A stretch of 64,000 nucleotides of DNA from NCBI GenBank assembly GCA_965237625.1, contig CBDEGD010000032.1, positions 70,796 to 134,795 on the forward strand. The letters run 5' to 3'. Positions 8,647-18,600 of this stretch are shown in pieces. Origin of the DNA: JABDIP01 sp965237625. GTDB lineage: Bacteria > Pseudomonadota > Alphaproteobacteria > DSM-16000 > Inquilinaceae. The position numbers and the translations under genes were made by a program. Under the pieces are notes generated by a model that worked only from the letters and a program-made list of their open reading frames with translations, ran no database searches and was not told the DNA's origin. Position 1 is the first letter of the stretch, and the number at the start of each line of letters is the position of its first letter.

Positions 8647-8781
8647 GCCCTCACCCTCCCAGCGCTTCGCGCCGGGTCCCTCCCTCTCCCAGAGGGAGAG
8701 GGGTTTTTCAAGCCGCCCCTGATAACCCTCTCCCTCTGGGAGAGAGAGGGACCCGCGCGTTAGCGTGGGAGGGTGAGGGCG
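8647..8781. repeat. Hairpin repeat family A, copy 2
   Basis: Same two-arm unit as the other family A copies (CCCTCACCCTCCC outward, GGGAGGGTGAGGGC at the end). The IS630-type element at 8790 is inserted immediately after its right end. Confidence 0.85.
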
Positions 8782-8789
8782 AGCACTGA

Positions 8790-9951
8790 TACCAAGTCTC
8801 ATTGATCATGACCGATGGGCCCAATCGCGGGTGCCGATGGACATGATGGTCCAGGGTTGGTCGACGAGGCGGTTCCAGGCGTAGCAGCAGTGGTCGACGA
8901 TGTCGTCGTAGGACTTGAAGACCCGGTTGGAGAGCCAGTTGCCGCGGAGGAACTGCCAGATGTTCTCGGCCGGATTGAGCTCCGGGGATCGGGGCGGCAG
9001 CGGGACGAGGGTGATGTTGTCGGGGATGGTGAGCTTGGCGGAGCCATGCCAGCCGGCCTGATCGAGGACGACGACGGCATGAGCGCCCGGCGCCACGGCT
9101 TGGGCGATCTCCCGGAGGTGCAGCGCCATGGCGGCGGTGTTGCATTTGGGCAGGACGAGAGCCGCCCCCTTGCCCTCGGCGGGGCAGATCGCGCCGAAGA
9201 TATAGGCGGACCGCGTCCGTTGATCGTGAGCTGCCCTGGGCCGGGTGCCACGCCTGGCCCAGCGCCGTGTGATCTTGTTCTTCTGCCCGACCCTGGCCTC
9301 GTCTTGGAACCAGATCTCTATCGGCCGGCCACCGGCCTGCTGCGCCGCGATCGCGCCCACAAGGGCGGGGAAGTTTTTTTGAACGCCGCCATGGCCTCGT
9401 CATCCTGGGCATAGTGACGCGGCCGCGCCGAGAGCCTGCGGAAGCCCATGGCGCGCAACTCCCGGCTCAGGGTCTGCTTGCTGATCGAGACCCGGAACTC
9501 GTCCCAGACCCACTGCGCCAGATCGACCAGACGCCAGCGCACGACCCCGTGGACCGCCGGCATCGGACCGCTCTCGACGGTCCTCGCCAAGGCCCGGCGC
9601 TGAGCCTCGTCGAGCCTCGGCGTCTTGCCGGGCGCCTTGCCGGTGACCAGCCCCTCCGGTCCCTTCGCGTTGAAGCGAAGAACCCAGTCCCGCACCGTTT
9701 GAAGGCCGACCCCGCCGATCCGTGCCGCGTCGCTGCGCGTCCCACCATCGTAGATCTCCGCGATCGCCAGCAGCCGACGGGCATGAGCCCCATCACCGGC
9801 CATCTTGGCCGCAGACCGCACCGACGCGGCGTCGAAATCCTCCCGCAAGGCAACAGCAACCGACATGGCAAACCTCCTTCGTTTGCCATGTTGAATCAGA
9901 TCAAAGCCGATTCGGGAATCCCCTACGAGTCCGCCTCAGCGGGACTTGGTA
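8790..9951 (-). mobile_element. IS630-type insertion sequence, copy 1 (complete)
   Basis: 1162 bases between terminal inverted repeats. The left end reads TACCAAGTCTCATTGA; the complement of the right end reads TACCAAGTCCCGCTGA. The element encodes one transposase in two overlapping frames. It is flanked by TGA on both sides (8787-8789 and 9952-9954). A TA duplication with ends starting at CCAAG is the conventional IS630 alternative. It lies between a family A repeat and the carbonic anhydrase gene and breaks no gene. Confidence 0.85.
8806..9866 (-). CDS. IS630 family transposase, made by -1 frameshift
   Basis: OrfA (9866 down to 9318, 182 residues) holds the helix-turn-helix region and OrfB the DDE catalytic domain. 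They join at a run of seven A followed by C on the coding strand (9380-9374). A -1 slip there changes FKKTSPP to the family sequence FKKNFPALVG and gives one protein of about 353 residues. DDE residues are visible: Asp in IWFQDEARVGQ, Asp in VVLDQAGWH, Glu in SPELNPAENIWQFL. It cuts and joins DNA ends of the element. The frameshift is inferred from sequence; a single-base loss is the alternative. Confidence 0.85.
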
Positions 9952-9975
9952 TGAGTCCCTGACAAGAACGGTCTG

Positions 9976-10575
9976 CTACCCCCTGGGCCCGGTCCTGGTG
10001 CAGCCAAGATCGCGGAGCACACCGTCTTTCAGCCCGTACACCCAGCCGCTGATCGCCAGTGGTTGGCAGCCCGCCCAGGCATCCCTTACGATCGGGGTTT
10101 CCGCGACCCGCTGGACTTGCGCCATGACGTTCAGTTCGCAGAGCAGATCGTGCCGTAAGCCCTCATTGGGCAGGGCGTCCAACGCCTCCGCATTGGCGCG
10201 GGCGGTGTCGCGGATCGGCTCGAGCCAATGGTCGATCAAGCCGTGCCGGTCGCCATCGGTCGCCGCGCGCACGCCGCCGCAGCCGTAATGGCCGCAGACG
10301 ATGATGTATTTGACCTGCAGGACTTCCACGGCGAATTGCAGTACCGACAGGGCGTTCAGATCGCCGGGGTTGATCAGGTTCGCGACGTTGCGGTGAACGA
10401 AAACCTCACCCGGCGCCAGCCCGGTGATGACGTTCGCCGGCACCCGGCTGTCGGCGCAGCCGATCCACAGATATTCCGGCCGCTGGAGGTTCGACAGCCG
10501 CTTGAAATACCCCGGGTCGGCGGCGACGCGCTCTTTCGCCCATTTCACATTGCGGGCCAGAAGGTCTTCATGCAT
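9976..10575 (-). CDS. Beta-class carbonic anhydrase
   Basis: 199 residues. Zinc ligands are Cys40 (with the Asp42/Arg44 dyad in GCADSR), His96 and Cys99 in CGHYGCGG. It interconverts CO2 and bicarbonate in the cytoplasm. Length is normal for the family. It lies downstream of and in the same direction as the nar operon, but 133 bases separate it from ppiC, so it may have its own promoter. Its 3' end is 25 bases from the end of the first IS element. No missing residue was noted. Confidence 0.93.
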   Translation of the reverse strand: MHEDLLARNVKWAKERVAADPGYFKRLSNLQRPEYLWIGCADSRVPANVITGLAPGEVFVHRNVANLINPGDLNALSVLQFAVEVLQVKYIIVCGHYGCGGVRAATDGDRHGLIDHWLEPIRDTARANAEALDALPNEGLRHDLLCELNVMAQVQRVAETPIVRDAWAGCQPLAISGWVYGLKDGVLRDLGCTRTGPRG

Positions 10576-10708
10576 GGGCGTGCAGGGCCTCTTCAGTGAC
10601 GATGCTCCTGCTCGGAAATCGGAGAAGTACGATCACTTTGCAAGCGGCAGGGTCGAGGAATGACCGGATTTCACACGAAGAATCGGCTCTTGTCGCGTGT
10701 AAACAGCC

Positions 10709-11503
10709 CTACTGCACCAGCGGGCTGTCGGTGCCGTCCAGGGCAATGCCGCGGATATCCGCCTGTCCGGCCAGCAGCCGGATGTATTGGGCGACGCCCA
10801 GCCGCCAGCTTGATTCCACCAGGTAGTCGGCGATGCGCTCGCGGACATGCTCGAAGGGCAGTTGCTTGCCGGCGATCTTGCGGTCCAGGCGCAGCACGTG
10901 CACGCCATAGCGGGATTTCACCGGCACCGGGCAAAGCTGGCCGTCCTCCAGATTGAACAGGAAGGTCTCGAACTCCGGCACGGTTTGGCCCTTGGTGACC
11001 TGGCCCAGATTGCCGCCCTGGGCCGCCGACGGGCAGGCGGAATGGGTCCGGGCGAGGTCGGCGAACTTGCCGGGATTGTCCTGCAGGGCGGCGATCAGGG
11101 CCGAAGCCTGCTCGATCGCCTGGATGTAGGCGGGTTTATCCGCCGGATCGGCGGAGAACAGGATATGCGCCGCCTGGAACAGATCAGGGCTTTGGAAACG
11201 CTGCTGGTTGTTGTCGTAGAAGCGGCGGCAGGCGGCCTCGTCGGCGTCCGGGGTGGTCACTTCCTTGTCGAGGAGTTGGCGGGTCAACGCCTCGTCATCG
11301 GTCTCGCGGCGGCCCTCCTCATCGCTCACCGGTTCGGGTTTCAAATCGATCTCCCGCGCCCGTTGCAGCAACAGTTCCCGGACCACCAGGGCCAGGGCGG
11401 CGGCGCTGCGCGCGCGGTCCGGGGTATCGGCCGGATGGTTCTGCACCTCGGCGGCGATGGCATCGGGCGCGATGGCGATCTGGTTGACGCTGATCTCTTC
11501 CAT
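10709..11503 (-). CDS. PpiC-type (parvulin) peptidyl-prolyl isomerase, last gene of nar operon
   Basis: 264 residues. An N-terminal helical region precedes a parvulin domain (about residues 125-215) with AAHILFS, GGNLGQVTKGQ and SRYGVHVLRLD. No signal peptide is seen, so it should be cytoplasmic, resembling NifM-type proteins. Parvulins catalyse cis-trans proline isomerisation and aid folding. It starts 4 bases after the narI stop codon, so it belongs to the nar operon and probably helps fold or mature the nitrate reductase. A parvulin gene is often seen at this place in proteobacterial nar loci. Confidence 0.85.
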   Translation of the reverse strand: MEEISVNQIAIAPDAIAAEVQNHPADTPDRARSAAALALVVRELLLQRAREIDLKPEPVSDEEGRRETDDEALTRQLLDKEVTTPDADEAACRRFYDNNQQRFQSPDLFQAAHILFSADPADKPAYIQAIEQASALIAALQDNPGKFADLARTHSACPSAAQGGNLGQVTKGQTVPEFETFLFNLEDGQLCPVPVKSRYGVHVLRLDRKIAGKQLPFEHVRERIADYLVESSWRLGVAQYIRLLAGQADIRGIALDGTDSPLVQ

Positions 11504-11507
11504 GGTG

Positions 11508-12218
11508 TTACTCCGCCGGGCTGCGGTGGTTGGCCTGCCGGCCGCGTACGACTTGATAGCCTGGCCGCCACAGATAGCGCAGCGGCACGCTCAGCATATG
11601 CACCAGCCGGGTGAACGGGAACAGCAGGAAGATGGTCAACCCGAGCAGCAGATGCAACTTGAAGATCGGGTTGGCGCCGGCGATGTAACCCGACGCCGCC
11701 ATGTCGAACGTGAAGATGCCCTGCGCCCAGCTCATGAAAGTCACCATCTCATGGCCGTCCAGATGGCCGAGCGAGATCGGAATTGTCGCCAGCCCGAGCA
11801 GGAGCTGCGCCGTCAACAGCGCAAGGATGCCGATATCGGCGAAGCTTGAGGTGGTCCGGATACGCCGGTCGAAAAGCCGCCGGTGCAGCAGCATCAGCGC
11901 CCCGATCAGGCACATCACCCCGGCGACGCCGCCGACCACGATGGCCATCATCTGCTTGAAACTATGACTGATCCCGATCATGTCGAACAGCGCGATCGGA
12001 GTCAGCAATCCGCCCAGATGACCGAAGAAGACGATCAGCACCCCGACATGGAACAGCACCGAGCCCATGACGAGCTGTTTGCGGCGCAAGAGCTGGCTTG
12101 AGCCCGAGCGCCAGGTATAGGGCTCACGGTCGTAGCGGATGATCGTGCCCAGCACCATCACCGCCAGCGCGATATAGGGATAGATCCCGAAGAAAAGCGT
12201 ATTGAGGAAGCTGGCCAT
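11508..12218 (-). CDS. narI: Respiratory nitrate reductase gamma subunit (cytochrome b)
   Basis: 236 residues from ATG 12218, matching the usual NarI length; an upstream extension in frame is not conserved. Five membrane spans are visible, starting TLFFGIYPYIALAVMVLG. Histidines placed to ligate the two b hemes occur in LFHVGVLIVFFGHLGG and in the late helix around KLHLLLG and LVHMLSVP. NarI takes electrons from quinol on the periplasmic side and passes them to NarH. It starts 11 bases after narJ ends, so its expression lies downstream of the IS insertion in narJ. Confidence 0.94.
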   Translation of the reverse strand: MASFLNTLFFGIYPYIALAVMVLGTIIRYDREPYTWRSGSSQLLRRKQLVMGSVLFHVGVLIVFFGHLGGLLTPIALFDMIGISHSFKQMMAIVVGGVAGVMCLIGALMLLHRRLFDRRIRTTSSFADIGILALLTAQLLLGLATIPISLGHLDGHEMVTFMSWAQGIFTFDMAASGYIAGANPIFKLHLLLGLTIFLLFPFTRLVHMLSVPLRYLWRPGYQVVRGRQANHRSPAE

Positions 12219-12655
12219 CGATGCCTCGTCAGGCTGGGGTGTTGGGGTTCGGCTTGGCGGGGGGGTCCATCCGCGACAGGGTCTCGCGCACCGCCGGGCA
12301 GCCGCCGCCGGGCGACACGCCGCCGGCAGCACCGGGACCGAAGGTCACCGGCTCGTCCTCCCAGGCGCGGTCGAGCGCTTCAAGATCGTTCGGGTCGTCG
12401 TCGGGCAGATCTGCCAGTTTCGTCTCGACCACATCGCCGGTATCCGCCTCGGCGATCGACTCCAGCGCGGCGAAGGCGGCCGCATAGGGGCTCTTGCGCT
12501 TGGCCAGCCTCTGCCTCAGTGCGGTGAGCACATGCAGCGGCTGGCCAAGCAGGGACCGGGCCTCCGGAAGCGGCCGGGTCGACAGGAACTCCAGGAACAG
12601 CGGCAGGAAATCCGGCATCTCGCTGGTGCCGAGCACCAGCCCGTGCCGGGCGTAA

Positions 12656-13816
12656 TACCAACGGCAATAACTACTGACCGCCATGCGCCCAGTCCCTCAT
12701 TCCGATGGACATAATGGTTTCGGGCTGGGCGAGGAGCTTGTTCCAGGCCTCGCAGCCGACATCAAGGATGGCGTCGTAGGTCTCGAAGACGCGGTTGGAG
12801 AGCCAGTTCTGGCGGAGGTACTGCCAGATGTTCTCGACCGGGTTGAGTTCTGGCGAGCGGGGCGGCAGCAGGATGATGGTGAGGTTCTTCGGGACCTTGA
12901 GCTTATCGGTGCTGTGCCATCCGGCGCGGTCCATGAGGATGACGGCATGGGCCTTGGCGGCGACGTTTCGGCTAATCTCGTCGAGATGCATTTGCATGGC
13001 GGCCGTGTTGGCCATGGGCAGCATGAGGGCGGCGCCCTTGCCAAGCCGGGGACAGATGGCGCCGAACAGATAGGCGTTCTCGTAGCGCTGGTCGGCGGGC
13101 AGGCGCGGGCGGCTTCCCTTCTTCGCCCAGATCCGGACGCGGCCATTCTTCTGGCCGAGCCTGGCCTCGTCCTGGAACCAAATCTCGACGCGCTTGCCTT
13201 TGGGCAGATGGCCTATGTGCGCGGCGAGCGTGCGCGGGAAGTTTTTTTAAACCCATCGAGCACGCGCTGATCTTGGAGCGGATGCTGCGGCCGGCCGCTG
13301 ATGTAGGAGAAGGACAGCCTGGCAAGCAGGTCGGTGACCGTCCGCTCGGCGCTGACGACGCCAAAGCGTTCCTCGATCACACGCTTCAGGTCGATCCGCC
13401 GCCAGCGTACGACCCCGTCTGTCGCCAGATCGGGGCCGGTCTCCACGATCTCGGCCAAGGCCGCCATCTGAGCGTCGCTGAGATGGCGCGGCCGGCCGGC
13501 ACGTGCACGGTCCGTCAGGCCCTCGGGACCTTCCGCATTGAAACGATGCGCCCAGTCCCTGAGCGTTTGCCGGTCCATGCCACCGACCTGAGCCGCCGCC
13601 GCCCGGCTCATGCCGGCATAGACCGCCGCTATTGCCAACAGCCGCCGGATCTGGCGCGGGTCCCGGCTGCGCTTGGCCAGAGTGCGCAGTTCGGCGGCGT
13701 CATAGTCGTCTCGGAGTGCAACGGTCGATGGCATGGCGAGTCTCCCTCGTCACACTTGAATCACATCCCGCCACGAAAAGGAATCCCCTGAGAGTCAGAA
13801 CCTTCCACCGCTGGTA
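12656..13816 (-). mobile_element. IS630-type insertion sequence, copy 2, inserted in narJ
   Basis: 1161 bases. The left end TACCAACGGC and the complement of the right end TACCAGCGGT form imperfect inverted repeats that extend about 30 bases, including a shared CTGAC block. TAA flanks both sides (12653-12655 and 13817-13819). It is a different element from copy 1: related transposase and similar TACCA ends, but clearly diverged. Its transposase is read in the same direction as the nar genes, so read-through into narI and ppiC remains possible. Confidence 0.87.
12671..13734 (-). CDS. IS630 family transposase, made by -1 frameshift
   Basis: OrfA runs from 13734 to 13213 (173 residues, with helix-turn-helix motifs). 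OrfB runs on to the stop at 12671. As in copy 1, the frames meet at seven A followed by C on the coding strand (13248-13242); a -1 slip converts FKKTSRA into FKKNFPRTLA. The joined protein is about 354 residues. Catalytic residues appear in IWFQDEARLGQ, ILMDRAGWH and SPELNPVENIWQYL. The last codons overlap the IS terminus. An intact DDE set and frame suggest it is still functional. Confidence 0.85.
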
Positions 13817-14111
13817 TAATGGGCCTTCAGATCGACCATGGCCTGTCCGCGCTCCCGGCTTTCGCCATGCACATGCTCGAACAAGTGCAGCGACAGGGAC
13901 CGGGTGCGGTCGAACAGCAGGCCGTAGCGCTCCTGCAGATCGTAGATGTCGCCCAGGGCGAAACCGTCCACCAGCGCCAGCAACGGCCTCATCTCGGATT
14001 TCGCCACCAGCCCTTCGGCGATCAGAGTCGCTCGGATCTCCGGCGCAGCCGCGACCAGCTCCTCGCTGGGATAGGACAGCAGCACCGACAGGCATTTCAG
14101 GGTCCGTCTCA

Positions 14112-15638
14112 TCAGAATACCTCCGTCGGCGTCGTCACCGATTTGCGCGGCTTGCCGCCGAACAGGTTGCTCTCGCTGGTGCCGCCGGAGCAGCCATTGC
14201 CGAAGCTGAAACCGCAGCTGCCGCGGATGTCGTAGGCATCCTCGTTGACTTCGCGATGGCTGGTCGGGATGACGAAACGGTCCTCGTAATTGGCGATGGC
14301 CATGATGTGGTACATGTCCTCGATCTGGGCGGCGGTCAGCCCGACCCGCTCGGCCCAGCTCTCGTCGATCACCCCGTCCACGGTCTTGGCCCGCATATAG
14401 CCGCGCATGGCCAGCATGCGTTCCAGCCCCTGGATCACCGGCTCGTCCTTGCCGGCGGTCAGCAGATTGGAGAGGTAGCGCACCGGGATGCGCAGGCTGC
14501 GCACATCGGGCATATCGCCATCGACGCCGATCTGGCCGGCCTCGGCGGCGGATTGGATCGGCGACAGCGGCGGCACGTACCAGACCATGGGCAGGGTCCG
14601 GTATTCCGGGTGCAGCGGGAAAGCGACCTTCCAATCCATCGCCATCTTGTAGACCGGCGAGTTCTTCGCCGCGTCAAGCCAGGCGTCGGGCACGCCGTCG
14701 GCGCGGGCCTGGGCGATCACCGCCGGATCGTTCGGGTTCAGGAAGATGTCGCACTGGGCCTGGTAGAGGTCCTGGGTGTCCGGCGCGGAGGCCGCCTCCT
14801 CGATGCGGTCGGCGTCATAGAGCAACACGCCGAGATAGCGGATGCGGCCGACGCAGGTCTCCGAGCACACGGTCGGCTGTCCCGCCTCGATGCGCGGATA
14901 GCAGAAGATGCATTTCTCGGATTTGCCGCTCGACCAGTTGTAGTAGATCTTCTTGTACGGGCAGCCCGAGACGCACATGCGCCAGCCCCGGCACTTCTCC
15001 TGGTCGATCAGGACGATGCCGTCCTCCTCGCGCTTGTAGATCGCGCCGGACGGGCAGGCGGCGACGCAAGTCGGATTCAGGCAGTGCTCGCACAGCCTGG
15101 GCAGGTACATCATGAAGGTGTTCTCGAACTGGCCGTAGATCTCCTTCTCGATGCCCTCGAAGTTGACATCCTTGGAGCGCTTGGAGAACTCGCCGCCCAG
15201 GATCTCCTCCCAGTTCGGCCCCCATTCGATCTTCTCCATGCGTTCGCCGGTGATCAGCGAGCGCGGCCGCGCCGTCGGCATGGCCTTGGATTCCTTCGCC
15301 GTCTGCAGATGCTCGTAATCGAAGGTGAAGGGCTCGTAATAGTCGTCGATCTCCGGCAGGTCCGGGTTGGCGAAGATATTGGCCAGGATGCGCCATTTCG
15401 CGCCCATCTTCGGCCGCAGCTTGCCGCCCCTTGTCCGAGTCCAGCCGCCGTTCCATTTGGCCTGGTTCTCCCACTCCTTGGGATAGCCGATGCCGGGCTT
15501 GGTCTCGACATTGTTGAACCATGCGTATTCCATGCCCTCGCGGTTGGTCCAGACGTTCTTGCAGGTGACGGAGCAGGTGTGGCACCCGATGCACTTATCG
15601 AGGTTCAGCACCATGCCGACCTGGGCGCGGATCTTCAT
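14112..15638 (-). CDS. narH: Respiratory nitrate reductase beta subunit (iron-sulfur)
   Basis: 508 residues, normal length. Four cysteine clusters are seen: CIGCHTCSVTCKNVW near the N-terminus, CEHCLNPTCVAACPSG, CRGWRMCVSGCPYKK (Trp in place of one Cys, the NarH [3Fe-4S] signature), and CIFCYPRIEAGQPTVCSETC. The protein carries electrons from NarI hemes to NarG on the cytoplasmic side. Its ATG overlaps the narG stop (ATGA), and its own stop overlaps the narJ start, so the genes are translationally coupled. Confidence 0.96.
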   Translation of the reverse strand: MKIRAQVGMVLNLDKCIGCHTCSVTCKNVWTNREGMEYAWFNNVETKPGIGYPKEWENQAKWNGGWTRTRGGKLRPKMGAKWRILANIFANPDLPEIDDYYEPFTFDYEHLQTAKESKAMPTARPRSLITGERMEKIEWGPNWEEILGGEFSKRSKDVNFEGIEKEIYGQFENTFMMYLPRLCEHCLNPTCVAACPSGAIYKREEDGIVLIDQEKCRGWRMCVSGCPYKKIYYNWSSGKSEKCIFCYPRIEAGQPTVCSETCVGRIRYLGVLLYDADRIEEAASAPDTQDLYQAQCDIFLNPNDPAVIAQARADGVPDAWLDAAKNSPVYKMAMDWKVAFPLHPEYRTLPMVWYVPPLSPIQSAAEAGQIGVDGDMPDVRSLRIPVRYLSNLLTAGKDEPVIQGLERMLAMRGYMRAKTVDGVIDESWAERVGLTAAQIEDMYHIMAIANYEDRFVIPTSHREVNEDAYDIRGSCGFSFGNGCSGGTSESNLFGGKPRKSVTTPTEVF

Positions 15639-18600
15639 TCTGCTGCCTCCAGTTTGGTGGGAGTCGGGGGACCTTCCAGCCAGTCGACATTCTCCATTTT
15701 GCGCAGGATGACGAACTCGTCGCGGTTCGAGCCGACCGTGCCGTAGTAGTTGAAGCCGTAGGATTGCTGGGCGTAGCCGCCGATCATGTGGGTCGGCTTA
15801 ACCACCGTCCTGGTGACCGAGTTGTGGATGCCGCCGCGCTGCCCGGTGACCTCCGAGCCCGGCACGTTCACGATCTTCTCCTGGGCGTGGTACATGAACA
15901 GCGTGCCTTCGCGCATGCGCTGGGACACCACGGCCCGGGCGACCAGCGCGCCGTTGCTGTTGTAAGCCTCCACCCAGTCATTGTCGGCGATCCCGACCTT
16001 GGCCGCGTCGGTCTCCGACAGCCACACGATGGGGCCGCCGCGCGACATGGTCAGCATCATCAGATTGTCGGTATAGGTGGAGTGGATGCCCCATTTCTGG
16101 TGCGGGGTGATGAAGTTCAGCACGATCTGCTTCTGGCCGTTTGGCTTGCTGTCGATCACCGGGGCCACGGTCTTGGTGTCGATCGGCGGCCGGTAGACGC
16201 AGAGCGCCTCACCAAAAGCCCGCATCCACAGATGATCCTGATAGAGCTGCTGGCGGCCGGTCAGGGTGCGCCAGGGGATCATCTCATGCACGTTGGTGTA
16301 GCCGGCGTTGTAGCAGACCTTCTCGGACTCGATCCCCGACCAGGTCGGCGACGAGATGATCTTGCGCGGCTGCGCCACCACATCCCGGAAGCGGATCTTT
16401 TCGTCCTCCTTGGGCAGCGCCAGATGGGCGTGCTCGCGGCCGGTCGCCTTGGACAGGGCGTTCCGGGCCTTCACCGCCACTTCGCCATTGGTCTCCGGCG
16501 CCAGGGTCAGGATCACCTCGGTCGCGTCGATATCGGACTCGATGCGGGCCATGCCCTTGGTCGGCCCGTCCTCGGTCACCTCGCCATTCAGGCGCTTGAG
16601 GAACTCGACCTCATGGTCGGTGTTCCAGGAGATGCCCTTGCCGCCATTGCCCAACTTCTCCAACAGCGGGCCCAGTGCCGTGAAGCGCTTGTAGAGGTTG
16701 GGATAGTCGCGCTCGACCACGGCGATCTGCGGCATGGTCAGGCCGGGCACCGCCTCGGTCTCGCCGCGCTTCCAATCCTTCACATCCATGGCCTGGGCGA
16801 TTTCACCCGGAGTGTCGTGCAGGATCGGGGTCAGCACCACATCCTGCTCGACGCCCAGCACTTCGGGCGCCACCTCGGAGAACTTCTTGGCGATGCCCTT
16901 GTAGATTTCCCAGTCGCTGCGCGCCTCCCAGGCCGGGTCCACCGCCGCCGTCAGCGGGTGGATGAACGGGTGCATGTCGGAGGTGTTGAGATCGTTCTTC
17001 TCGTACCAGGTGGCGGTCGGCAGGACGATGTCGGAATAGACGCAAGTGGTCGACATGCGGAAGTCGAGGGTCACCAGCAGGTCCAGCTTGCCCTCCGGCG
17101 CGTCCTCATGCCAGGCGACCTCGCTCGGCTTCGCCCCGCCATCCTCGCCCAGATCCTTGCCCTGGACGCCGTGGGGCGTGCCCAGCAGGTGCTTCAGGAA
17201 GTACTCGTGGCCCTTGCCCGACGAGCCGAGCAGGTTGGAGCGCCAGACGAACAGGTTGCGCGGCCAGTTGGCCGGGTCGTCCGGATCCTCGCAGGACATC
17301 TGGACGTCGCCGGATTTCAACGCCGCGATCAGCCAGTCCTTAGGCTCCATCTTGGCCTTCTTGGCCTTGGCGGCGATCTCCAGCGGGTTGGTCTTGAGTT
17401 GCGGCGCGGAGGGCAGCCAGCCCATGCGCTCAGCCCGGACATTGTAGTCGATCAGGGTGCCGTCCCAGGGCCCCTCCGGCGCCGTCGGCGACAGGATCTC
17501 GTCCACGGTAAGGCTCTCATAGCGCCATTGGTCGGTATGGGCGTACCAGAAGGAGGTCGAGTTCATGTGCCGGGGCGGGCGGTTCCAATCCAGCCCGAAC
17601 GCCAGCGGCAGCCAGCCGGTCTGCGGCCGCAGCTTCTCCTGGCCCACATAATGGGCCCAGCCGCCGCCGGACTGGCCGACGCAGCCGCACATCACCAGGA
17701 GATTGATGATCCCCCGGTAGTTCATGTCCATGTGGTACCAGTGGTTCAGCCCGGCCCCCAGGATCACCATGGATTTGCCCAGCGTCTTCTCGGCGTTCAG
17801 GGCGAATTCCCGGGCCACGGTGGCGATCTGGCCGCGCGGCACGCCGGTGATGGCCTCCGCCCAGGCCGGCGTATAGGGCGTCATGTCGTCGTAGGATTCC
17901 GCCACATGCTCGCCGCCGAGGCCTCGGTCGAGGCCGTAATTGGCGGCGAACAGGTCGAAAACCGTGGCGACCAGGATATCGCCTTCCTTGGTCTTCACGC
18001 TCTTGACCGGCACCCGGCGGACCAGCACGTCGGGATGGTCGGTGCCCTGGAAATGGTCGTGCTTGCGGTTGCCGAAATAGGGGAAGCCGATCTCGGCGAC
18101 CTCGTCATGATCCTCATCGACGATCAGGCTGAGTTTGAGCTGGGTGTCCTTGCCGCCGGAATCCTTCTCCTCCAGGTTCCACTTGCCCTGCTCGCCCCAG
18201 CGGAAGCCCACGGAGCCCTGTGGCACCACGATCTCGCCGCTGGTGTCGTCCACGGCGACGGTCTTCCAATCGGGGTTGTTCTTCTCGCCGAGCCCGTCCT
18301 CGAATTCCGAGGACCGCAGCAGGCGCGCCGGCACATAGTGGCCCTCGCGCTTCTCCAGCCGCACCAGCATCGGCATGTCGGAATATTGCCGGCAATAGCT
18401 CTCGAAGTATTCAGCCTGCCGGTCCAGATGGAACTCGCGCAGGATCACATGGCCCATGGCCATGGCCAGGGCCGCATCGGTGCCCTGCTTGGGATGCAGC
18501 CAGATATCGGCGAATTTCGACGCCTCGGAGTAGTCCGGGCAGATCACAGCGCTCTTGGTGCCCTTGTAGCGGGCCTCGGTATAGAAATGGGCGTCGGGGG

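Larger units (their letters stand above)
12229..14112 (-). pseudogene. narJ: narJ, nitrate reductase chaperone, interrupted by an IS630-type element
   Basis: The NarJ N-terminal part (99 residues, ATG 14112, ending MVDLKAHY) is read from 14112 to about 13817. The C-terminal part (140 residues, from ARHGLVLG through FLPLFLEFLS) is read from about 12655 to 12229. Removing the IS and one TAA target copy restores an unbroken frame, MVDLKAHYARHGLVLG, of about 239 residues, close to E. coli NarJ. NarJ is the cytoplasmic chaperone for molybdenum cofactor insertion into NarG. The ATG overlaps the narH stop (TGATG). The C-terminal part could be restarted at ATG 12684 inside the IS end, preceded by GAGGG. 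Confidence 0.92.

Noticed and set aside
12670..12680. IS copy 2 ending at the CTGAC block near 12674 and 13795
   Set aside because: The similarity of the two ends extends about 17 bases further outward to TACCA, the same terminus as IS copy 1, and only those outer ends restore the narJ frame.
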